Source: Gemmatimonadota bacterium (GTDB taxonomy: Bacteria; Gemmatimonadota; Gemmatimonadetes; Longimicrobiales; Gaopeijiaceae). From it: a stretch of 34,458 nucleotides of DNA. The position numbers and the translations under genes were made by a program. Each line of letters starts with the position of its first letter. The first letter of the stretch is position 1. The notes beneath the pieces were generated by a model, which worked only from the letters and a program-made list of their open reading frames with translations, searched no databases and had not been told where the DNA came from. The DNA lies in assembly GCA_007124095.1 (NCBI GenBank), contig SLFU01000026.1, positions 1 to 34,458 on the forward strand, read 5' to 3'. Below are positions 24,488 through 31,053 of the stretch, piece by piece.

Positions 24488-25225
24488 TCACCGTTCCGCC
24501 AGTACTCCCTCTTCCAGGCGGAGGATCCGATCGGCACGCGCGGCCAACTCCGGGTTGTGGGTCACGAGAATCATCGAGAGCTCCCGCTCCTCGCGGAGAC
24601 GGAAGAGGAGATCGTGGAGAGCCTCGCTTGCCCGGGCGTCCAGATTGCCCGACGGCTCATCCGCGAGAAGGATCATCGGTTCGTTGACGAGGGCTCGAGC
24701 CACCGCCACCCTCTGCTGCTCTCCTCCCGAGAGCTGCCAGGGCTTGTGATCCAGCCGTTCCCCAAGCCCTACGGCCACCAGAAGCTCGTGCGCCCGGTTC
24801 TCCGCCTCCAGCGGGTCCGACCCTCGGATGAGGCGTGGCAGCATCACGTTCTCCAGTGCCGAGAACTCCCGCAGAAGGTGGTGAAACTGGAAGACGAAGC
24901 CGACGAGTCGGTTTCGGATCCGCGCCAACTCCGCCGAGCCCCGACCCGCCAGCGTCACTCCCGCCAATCGTGTCTCCCCCGAGGTCGGTCGATCCAAGGC
25001 TCCTACCACGTGGAGCAGAGTGGATTTCCCGGATCCGCTACTGCCGACGACCGCCACCGCCTCGGCTTTGGACACGCGCAGGTTTACCCCCTGCAGAACG
25101 TGGAGTTCGCTTCCATCTCCGAGCGTGTAGCTCCTGCGAAGCTCCCGGGCCTCCAGCGGGGGCTCATCTGCGGAGACGTCTTCCTGTCTCCTGGCGGGCG
25201 CACCATGGCCTACCCCGTCACTCAT
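24488..25225 (-). CDS. lolD: Lipoprotein-releasing ABC transporter ATPase LolD
   Basis: LolD drives release of outer-membrane-directed lipoproteins from the inner membrane. The 245-residue ATPase has Walker A GSSGSGKST and a Q-loop in FVFQFHHLLREFSALENV, a phrase typical of LolD. The signature is LSGGEQQRVAVARAL, Walker B is ILLADEPSGNLD, and the H-loop is in VTHN. A polar N-terminal extension of about 20 residues precedes the domain. Its ATGAGTGA start overlaps the end of lolC/E by eight bases. Only one permease gene is present, so the transporter may be a LolD2-permease2 homodimer (LolF-like) rather than LolCDE. Confidence 0.93.
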   Translation of the reverse strand: MSDGVGHGAPARRQEDVSADEPPLEARELRRSYTLGDGSELHVLQGVNLRVSKAEAVAVVGSSGSGKSTLLHVVGALDRPTSGETRLAGVTLAGRGSAELARIRNRLVGFVFQFHHLLREFSALENVMLPRLIRGSDPLEAENRAHELLVAVGLGERLDHKPWQLSGGEQQRVAVARALVNEPMILLADEPSGNLDARASEALHDLLFRLREERELSMILVTHNPELAARADRILRLEEGVLAER

Positions 25226-26471
25226 TCTTGATCGCCTCGACGGGTTGCAGTCGGGATGCCTGGAAGGCGGGGTAGACGGTGGCCAGGAGTGAGATCACCA
25301 GGCTGACGGCCACGATCAGAAGGACATCGCCGGGGTTGATCGACACCGGGAGCCGATCGACGAAATAGATGTCCGGTGGAATCTCGATGATCTCGAAGCG
25401 GTGGAGGATCCACGAGAGCAGGAGCCCGAAGCTCGTCCCGAGTACGGTTCCGAGCGCTCCGATCGCAGCGCCCTGAAGCACGAAGATACGGAGCACCTGT
25501 CCGTCGGTCATTCCCATCGACTTGAGGATCCCGATTTCGGCGGTTCGGTCCACGACCACCATCACGAGGGTGCTCACGATATTGAAGGCCGCAACCACCA
25601 CGATCAGGAAGAGGATGACGCCCATTGCGAGCTTCTCTAGCTGGAGCGCGGAGAAGAGTGACTGGTGCGTCGTCATCCAGCTCTCGACGAAATACGGGAA
25701 CCCCAGGTGGTCCTGGATCCGATCCCCGACCGCAGTCGCCTCCCACGGGTCCACCAGTCGGACCCCCAGGCCGGACACCTGATCCGTGGCCTGGATCCCG
25801 AGAATGCCCTGAACCCAATCCAGAGGTGCGTACATGTTGTTCAAGTCGTACTCGTACATCCCGGTCGAGAAGCTGCCAGTGACCTCGAACTCCCGAACCG
25901 CGGGGCGCAACCCTCCCATCGGATCGGTGCGGATGTTTTCCAGGGAAAACACGAGGAGGCTGTCTCCCGGAAGCACGCCCATTCGGCTTGCCAGGCGGTC
26001 GCCCAGGAGCAGCGGGGGCAGCCCCGAAGCCGTCACACCGAGCGCGTGGGCTCCCTCGATGATCTCCCGCTCCATTTCCGTGACCGCATCCTGGGGCGTC
26101 CCTTCGAGGGAGACGCCATAGAGGTCAGCCGCCTGGGCGTATTCATCCCCGCGGACGATCACTACCTTCGAGAGGGCGAAGGGGGCCACCGCCTCCACCT
26201 CGGGCAACTGGCGGACGGAGTCGGCGATCACTTGCCAATCGCTCATCCGCAGGGAGGGGCCCCGCTCCAGGACCATGATATGGGGAGTCGACCCGAGTAT
26301 CTTCCCCTGGAGCTCCTCCTGCATCCCGTTCATGACTGCGAGAACCACGATGAGTGCAGTCACGCCAACGGTGATCCCTCCGAGGGCAATCCAGGTGATG
26401 AAGGAAAGAAAGTGTCCCTGTTTTCGGGACGAAAGGTATCGGCGGGCGACGAACCAGGAGAGATGTGTCAT
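25218..26471 (-). CDS. lolC: Lipoprotein-releasing ABC transporter permease LolC/E
   Basis: The 417-residue protein has the LolC/E layout. It starts FVARRYLSSRKQGHFLSFITWIA, followed by the first membrane helix with a short motif VLAVMNGMQEEL. A periplasmic MacB-type domain spans about 50-270, and three membrane helices lie in the last 140 residues. LSSRK and FISxIT-like wording are family hallmarks. It works with LolD, encoded next, to extract lipoproteins such as the TPR lipoprotein in this window. It begins 15 bases after lysS. The LolC versus LolE distinction cannot be made with a single copy. Confidence 0.92.
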   Translation of the reverse strand: MTHLSWFVARRYLSSRKQGHFLSFITWIALGGITVGVTALIVVLAVMNGMQEELQGKILGSTPHIMVLERGPSLRMSDWQVIADSVRQLPEVEAVAPFALSKVVIVRGDEYAQAADLYGVSLEGTPQDAVTEMEREIIEGAHALGVTASGLPPLLLGDRLASRMGVLPGDSLLVFSLENIRTDPMGGLRPAVREFEVTGSFSTGMYEYDLNNMYAPLDWVQGILGIQATDQVSGLGVRLVDPWEATAVGDRIQDHLGFPYFVESWMTTHQSLFSALQLEKLAMGVILFLIVVVAAFNIVSTLVMVVVDRTAEIGILKSMGMTDGQVLRIFVLQGAAIGALGTVLGTSFGLLLSWILHRFEIIEIPPDIYFVDRLPVSINPGDVLLIVAVSLVISLLATVYPAFQASRLQPVEAIKNE

Positions 26472-26486
26472 CTCAGGAGCTAAGGC

Positions 26487-28028
26487 TCAACCTGCCCTTC
26501 CCTCCTCGGGGCGGAGCGTCGGAAAGAGGATCACGTCCCGGATCGAAGAACTGTCCGTGACCAGCATGACGAGTCGGTCGACCCCGATCCCCACCCCCCC
26601 GGTGGGCGGCATGCCGTACTCCATCGCGCGGAGGTAGTCCTCGTCGATCGGGTGTGCCTCTTCGTCGCCGGCCTCCGCGAGGCGAGCCTGCGATTCGAAG
26701 CGGGCTCGCTGGTCCAGTGGGTCGTTCAACTCCGAAAAGGCGTTTGCCAACTCCCATCCCGCGACGAAGAGCTCGAAGCGCTCGGTGAGCGTAGGCTCAC
26801 CCCGCTTCAGCTTCGCAAGGGGAGAAAGCTCCACGGGGTAATCCGTCACGAAGGTGGGTTGGATCAATTCAGATTCTACCAGAGCCCCGAAGAGCTTGTC
26901 CAGGAGGCGACCGCGACCTCCCTCCTCGATCTCTTCACCGGTGTGGGCTCGGAGGTGGGCCCTCAACGTGTCCACCTCCATCTGGGAGACATCCCCGTCG
27001 AGCTTCTCGCTCAACGCCTCCTGGAAACGGATGCGGCGGAAAGCGCTCGCAAACTCGATCTCGTGGCCCTGATAAGTGAGGGCCGTAGCACCCGTGGTCT
27101 CCCGGACCACGTGCCGCATCAGCGCCTCCACGACCTCCATCATGTCGTAGTAGTCGGCGAAGGCTTGATAGAACTCCAACATTGTGAACTCCGGATTGTG
27201 GGACCTATCGATCCCCTCATTCCGGAAGTCCTTCCCAATCTCGTAGACCCGCTCGAAGCCGCCCACGATGAGCCGCTTCAGGTACAGCTCGTCGGCAATC
27301 CTCAGGTACAGGGTCGTATCGAGTGCATTGTGATAGGTGGTGAATGGCCGGGCGGCCGCGCCCCCGTATATCGGCTGGAGGATTGGAGTTTCCACCTCGA
27401 GGAAGTCGCGAGAGTCGAGGAAGCCCCGAAGTGCCGAGATGGTACGGGTGCGCATCCGGACCATCTCGCGGGCCTCTGGGTGCACGGCAAGATCGGCGTA
27501 TCGCTGCCGATAGCGCGTGCGGGGATCTGCGAAGGCCGAGTAAACCACTCGCTCTCCCGTGTCCGGATCCACCTCCTCTTTCCCGATCGGGAGGGGCCGA
27601 AGCGATTTCGAGAGGAGCGTCCAGGATCCCGCGCGGACAGTTACCTCTCCCGTGCGGGTTCGAAATACTGGGCCTTTCACCCCAATCCAGTCGCCGAGGT
27701 CGAGGAGTTCCAGGTCCTTGAAGGAGTCCTCTCCCAAGGCGTCGAGCCGGAAGTACAGCTGGATCCGCCCTCCTCCGTCCTCAATATGACCAAAGGCACT
27801 CTTCCCGTGGCTCCGCCAACTCACGATTCGACCCGCCACGCGTACGGTGTCTCCGTCGCCCGATTCGTCGAGGCTCCCCCCGGCCTCGGCCCGCGTGAAG
27901 CCGGCGTGCACTTCGTCGGTCCGGTGTGACCGAGAAAAGGCGTACGGATAGGGTTCGATCCCCCGCTCCCGCAGGGCCGCGAGCTTCTCCCGGCGGGTCC
28001 GGAGGAGCTGGCTCAGCTCCTGAGTCAT
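26487..28028 (-). CDS. lysS: Lysyl-tRNA synthetase, class II
   Basis: The enzyme charges tRNA-Lys. The 513-residue protein has an N-terminal OB-fold anticodon domain (about 55-160, VAGRIVSWRSHGKSAFGHIED). A class II catalytic core follows: the motif 1 region near RTRTISALRGFLDSRDFLEVETPIL, motif 2 FRNEGIDRSHNPEFTMLE, and motif 3 GGVGIGVDRLVML near the C-terminus. Length is normal. Its ATGA overlaps the prfB stop by four bases; the prfB-lysS pair is a common arrangement, known also in E. coli. Expression therefore probably depends on the prfB promoter and frameshift-coupled translation. Confidence 0.97.
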   Translation of the reverse strand: MTQELSQLLRTRREKLAALRERGIEPYPYAFSRSHRTDEVHAGFTRAEAGGSLDESGDGDTVRVAGRIVSWRSHGKSAFGHIEDGGGRIQLYFRLDALGEDSFKDLELLDLGDWIGVKGPVFRTRTGEVTVRAGSWTLLSKSLRPLPIGKEEVDPDTGERVVYSAFADPRTRYRQRYADLAVHPEAREMVRMRTRTISALRGFLDSRDFLEVETPILQPIYGGAAARPFTTYHNALDTTLYLRIADELYLKRLIVGGFERVYEIGKDFRNEGIDRSHNPEFTMLEFYQAFADYYDMMEVVEALMRHVVRETTGATALTYQGHEIEFASAFRRIRFQEALSEKLDGDVSQMEVDTLRAHLRAHTGEEIEEGGRGRLLDKLFGALVESELIQPTFVTDYPVELSPLAKLKRGEPTLTERFELFVAGWELANAFSELNDPLDQRARFESQARLAEAGDEEAHPIDEDYLRAMEYGMPPTGGVGIGVDRLVMLVTDSSSIRDVILFPTLRPEEGRAG

Positions 28029-29135
28029 GCGACGCCCTGGGCTCCGAACTGCTTGAGGTATGCATGGATGAAGGGATCCAGATCACCCTCCATGACCCCG
28101 TCCACATCCGAGATCTTCAACTCGGTTCGGTGGTCGTTGACCATCGTATATGGCTGGAACACATAGGAGCGGATCTGGTTTCCCCATCCAATTTCGGTCT
28201 TTGTCGCCTCAAGCGCCTCCCGCTCCTTCTCCTTCTCGTCCAGCGCCTGCTGGTACAACGCAGCCTTGAGCATCTTCATCGCTGTACTCCGGTTCTTGTG
28301 CTGCGACCGCTCCTGCTGGCAGGAGACGACGATTCCGCTCGGCTTGTGGGTGATTCGGATGGCGGAGTCCGTCTTGTTTACGTGCTGGCCACCGGCCCCC
28401 GAGGCCCGGAAGGTGTCGACCCGCAGGTCCGATTCATCGATCTCGATTTCCACATCTTCGTCCACCTCGGGGTAGACGAACACCGAAGCGAAGGAGGTGT
28501 GGCGCCGAGCCTGTGAGTCAAAAGGAGAGATTCGGACCAGGCGGTGGACCCCTTTTTCCGCCTTCAGAAACCCGAACGCGGATTCTCCCAAGATCTCCAC
28601 GCTCGCGCCCTTGATCCCGGCTTCCTCACCCGGTTGGAGATCGAGGAGCGTGACATCGTATCCCCGACGCTCGGCCCATCGGCGGTACATGCGCAGGAGC
28701 ATCTCGGCCCAATCCTGGGACTCCGTCCCGCCCGCTCCCGCGTGAATGGTGAGGATCGCGTTGCGATGATCGTCCTCGCCCTGAAGCATGGTGCGCAACT
28801 CGAAGTCGGCCACACCCTCCTCGAGCCGGGGGAGCTCACGGCGCCATTCTCGCTCCAGCTCCGGATCGGGGTCTTCCCGAAGTAGTTGCGCCAACTCCAG
28901 CAGCTCCTCTGCCTTTGTCTCCAGCTTCTTCCACGGCTCGATCCAACTCTTCAACCGGTTGGACTCGGCGATCACACCCCGAGCCGCATCCGGGTCATCC
29001 CAGAACTGGGGCTCGGTCATTCGGGCTTCAAGCTCCTCGACGCGGCGCTCCCGGTGTTCCAAGTCAAAGAAACCCCCTGAGTTCCACGAGCCGTTCCCGG
29101 ATGCCGCTCACGTGGCCTATCGTTTCGCTGTTCAT
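28025..29135 (-). CDS. prfB: Peptide chain release factor 2, with programmed +1 frameshift
   Basis: RF2 reads UAA and UGA stops and releases the peptide. Translation starts at ATG 29135, with GGAGAGG about seven bases upstream. It runs 23 codons to an in-frame UGA at 29064-29066, then shifts +1 to continue with Asp at 29063-29065. The joined product is 369 residues. SPF at 203-205 (stop recognition) and GGQ at 248-250 (peptide release) fall within two residues of the E. coli numbering. Reading only the downstream frame from the TTG at 29062 would miss the N-terminus. The gene is followed by lysS with a four-base overlap. Confidence 0.97.
29063..29078 (-). promoter_or_regulatory. RF2 programmed +1 frameshift site
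   Basis: The minus strand reads AGG GGG TTT CTT TGA C. An internal Shine-Dalgarno-like AGGGGG lies three bases before the slippery CTT, and the stop TGA is followed by C. This is the known autoregulatory element of bacterial RF2 genes: when RF2 is scarce the ribosome pauses at UGA and shifts +1. It differs from the E. coli site only in the codon between the SD-like run and CTT (TTT here, TAT in E. coli). Confidence 0.96.
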
Positions 29136-29239
29136 GTTTCGCCTCTCCGACATGGTCGGTGATGGGCCCGAGGCCGATGGGTCGGATCCGAGCTCTTCAA
29201 GAAAGGAGGGGTCGTCCGCTCCGGACCGACCCCTCGCAT
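29132..29239 (-). CDS. Possible 35-codon upstream ORF ending on the prfB start
   Basis: An ATG inside the base of the leader hairpin opens a 35-codon frame that ends in TGA. That TGA overlaps the prfB ATG as ATGA. The product would be Arg/Pro-rich and resembles no family I know. It has no clear ribosome site, so it may be chance. Its interest lies in the UGA stop, which RF2 itself reads, next to the RF2 start codon. Confidence 0.25.
   Translation of the reverse strand: MRGVGPERTTPPFLKSSDPTHRPRAHHRPCRRGET
29199..29235 (-). terminator. Terminator-like hairpin in the prfB leader
   Basis: GAGGGGTCG and CGACCCCTC (29206-29214 and 29227-29235) pair perfectly. An inner TCCG/CGGA stem with one bulged G extends the helix. 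On the minus strand it is followed by CTTTCTT. It lies about 64 bases before the prfB ATG and about 50 bases after a predicted promoter. It could therefore end the upstream two-gene unit, attenuate prfB, or do both. Confidence 0.65.
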
Positions 29240-29291
29240 TGACGGGCCCGGCTGGGGAGTGTCTAAGTCCCTCGCTGGGCCGTCCACACTA

Positions 29292-29320
29292 AAGATACCC
29301 CTCCACCGAAGGGGGTTCAA
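29292..29320 (-). promoter_or_regulatory. Sigma70-like promoter upstream of prfB-lysS
   Basis: TTGAAC (29315-29320) and TATCTT (29292-29297) are 17 bases apart on the minus strand, just beyond the zinc-ribbon gene stop. The predicted start near 29285 gives a leader of about 150 bases to prfB that includes the terminator-like hairpin. The match is good at -35 and moderate at -10. Confidence 0.5.
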
Positions 29321-29325
29321 CACGG

Positions 29326-29883
29326 TCAGAAGATCCGGCGTCCTTTGCCGAGGATCTCGTTCAGGGCTTCGTTGAAGTATGGCGAGGACTCGGCCAAGTC
29401 GATCCCGACCTGATCCACGTACTCCTGCCAGGATTGAGCCACTTCGTCTTCGAAGTCTTCCTTCAGCGTCCCGGCTTCCAGGGAGTCCAAGTGCTTCTCG
29501 GGAGAGTATGCGATAATGTCGGAGACGAGGACCCGGGCAAGGTGCTTGGCCCGATCCTCCGGACTCCGCCGGCCGAAACGATCGGCGCCCTCGGAGAGGG
29601 TCTTGCCGGCGAGTGTATTCTCCCCCTCGGTCCCGAGCTTGGCCCCCTGTGCTTCCGCCTCGGAAGCCAGACCCCGGAGATCCTCGAAGGACGTCGCGTC
29701 CTCCGCTCCTTTCGCATCCCCACTCCTCCGCGACGGGGGAACGACCACCGAGAAGACCCGGCCACAGGCGGAACATCTCGCCGCCACTTCCCCGAGCGGC
29801 ACCTTCGCCGGATCGACCGGAAACTCGCTCAGGCAGGAAGGACATTCGACCCTGAAGGTTGCTCTCGAATCCATCGAGCTCAT
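29326..29883 (-). CDS. MJ0042-type zinc-ribbon protein of unknown function
   Basis: The 185-residue protein opens with a compact zinc ribbon. FRVECPSCLSEFPVDPAKVP and RCSACGRVFSV give Cys14, Cys17, Cys37 and Cys40, as in the MJ0042 family domain. A low-complexity acidic/polar linker (about 50-105) follows. The C-terminal helical part contains AKHLARVLVSDIIAYSPEKH, then EYVDQVGIDLAESSPYFNEALNEILGKG. I do not recognise a function for it. AAGGA lies six bases before the ATG. Its ATGA overlaps the stop of the GGDEF gene, so the two are surely co-expressed. Phase-specific DNA, RNA or protein binding by the ribbon is possible but unsupported. Confidence 0.88.
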   Translation of the reverse strand: MSSMDSRATFRVECPSCLSEFPVDPAKVPLGEVAARCSACGRVFSVVVPPSRRSGDAKGAEDATSFEDLRGLASEAEAQGAKLGTEGENTLAGKTLSEGADRFGRRSPEDRAKHLARVLVSDIIAYSPEKHLDSLEAGTLKEDFEDEVAQSWQEYVDQVGIDLAESSPYFNEALNEILGKGRRIF

Positions 29884-30869
29884 GTCGGTCCTTCGACGGA
29901 AGGGGCGGGCTCGGTGCCCCCGTCCTCGAGTGCCTCAAATCGGCGCCGATCAACCACGTAGACGGAACCTGGAAGCGTCTTCGCGTAAGACTTCATCTCC
30001 CCGGCCAGCTCACTGGCTTGTGCGGTATGAGTGAACTCGTGGAACTGATTCGTCACTACCCCGATCGATAGTGTCATGAGAGGAATTCGGTGGATCGTTC
30101 CGCGACGGTCTCGCCCCAGGAAGTACCCGGACTTCCGGTCGTCTTCGGAGTACTGAAAGGGGATGAGCTCGTCGAAAACCAGCAGGACCTCGTCACAGGT
30201 CCTCTCCATATGCTCGAGAGGGACCAGGAAGAGGAAGTCGTCTCCCCCGATGTGGCCAACGAATCCACCGGGAGCGAGCGCCCGGACCATGTCCCGAAGA
30301 ATCATTGAAAGGAGGAGGATGACGCGATCCCCCCGAGTGTAGCCATACCGATCGTTGAATTCCTTGAAGTTGTCCAGATCCGCGTAGCAAAGGGCGAAGC
30401 GCCCCCCGTCCTCGATGCGTCGACTCAGGTCCCGCTTTATCTGCGTCGTACCCGGAAGGCGAGTCGTGGGATGCACCGACACGTCGCGCGCAGCTCGGCG
30501 CAGGAGGAGGTCGAACCTGAGATACGTCTCCCGCTCCGGTGTGTTCTCCTGCAAGACCTCATCGGCCCCGGCCTCGAGGCCCAACGAGGCAAGGTCCGAA
30601 GGGCTTTTCGGAACTATGATGGCCACGGGCATGATCGCGGAGAACGGATCCTTCTTCAGCCTTGCACAGAGCTCCAGCGCTGCCGTCGGGTCCGGTCCGG
30701 CGTCCAGGATCAAGCTGGCCGGGAACGCCCGGTTGACCCGCTGCACCACCTGCTCACTGGTCGAGACGGGGACGAGGGCGAGGCCATGGTCTCTCGCGAA
30801 GCGGTGAAGTAGTTCCGGTGGGGCGTTACGACCACCGTCGAAGAAGAGGAGGCTGTCTTCTGCCGCCAT
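29880..30869 (-). CDS. REC-like plus GGDEF-domain protein (variant diguanylate cyclase)
   Basis: The 329-residue protein has a receiver-like domain (about 5-125). LILD ends in Asp56, the expected phosphorylation site, but the usual Lys near the end is replaced (GADEVLQEN in place of the KPF pattern). A GGDEF domain (about 135-315) follows. It has YADLDNFKEFNDRYG at 162-176, the variant active-site motif GGDDF at 208-212 and LSIGV at 267-271. No RxxD inhibitory site is found at the usual place before GGDDF. It may make cyclic di-GMP or act as a degenerate sensor; activity is uncertain. The start at 30869 has AGGGA five bases upstream. A promoter precedes it. Confidence 0.88.
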   Translation of the reverse strand: MAAEDSLLFFDGGRNAPPELLHRFARDHGLALVPVSTSEQVVQRVNRAFPASLILDAGPDPTAALELCARLKKDPFSAIMPVAIIVPKSPSDLASLGLEAGADEVLQENTPERETYLRFDLLLRRAARDVSVHPTTRLPGTTQIKRDLSRRIEDGGRFALCYADLDNFKEFNDRYGYTRGDRVILLLSMILRDMVRALAPGGFVGHIGGDDFLFLVPLEHMERTCDEVLLVFDELIPFQYSEDDRKSGYFLGRDRRGTIHRIPLMTLSIGVVTNQFHEFTHTAQASELAGEMKSYAKTLPGSVYVVDRRRFEALEDGGTEPAPSVEGPT

Positions 30870-30943
30870 GGGATCCCTGTGTGGAGGTGGCTCTGCGGAC
30901 GCAAGTCGAAGAGGCGGGTCGCGGCATTGCCAGTGAGACGACC

Positions 30944-30972
30944 AGGGTACATCCGACAAGAGGTGAAGTCAA
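30944..30972 (-). promoter_or_regulatory. Sigma70-like promoter of the GGDEF/zinc-ribbon unit
   Basis: TTGACT (30967-30972) and TACCCT (30944-30949) are separated by exactly 17 bases on the minus strand. The predicted start leaves a leader of about 68 bases before the GGDEF start codon. The -35 is near consensus and the -10 is moderate. This suggests the pair is transcribed separately from rnr. Confidence 0.5.
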
Positions 30973-31053
30973 ACCCGGAAAACCCCTCCTGGCATGGCCT
31001 TTCCAGGCGTTTCACCGAGTGATCACGACGGGGCAAAGGGCCCCGACGGGGGA

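Noticed and set aside
26652-27929. A 425-codon plus-strand frame opposite lysS
   Set aside because: It is a complement shadow of lysS without any domain or ribosome site; the same holds for long plus-strand frames at 370-1548, 4064-5131, 19402-20646 and 20334-21473.
29135-29290. T-box or other tRNA-sensing riboswitch in the prfB-lysS leader
   Set aside because: No T-box core sequence, specifier loop or matching anti-terminator could be found.
30987-31007. Hairpin after rnr as a terminator
   Set aside because: The stem is only five bases and the TTTT follows after a GGGG run; too weak to call.
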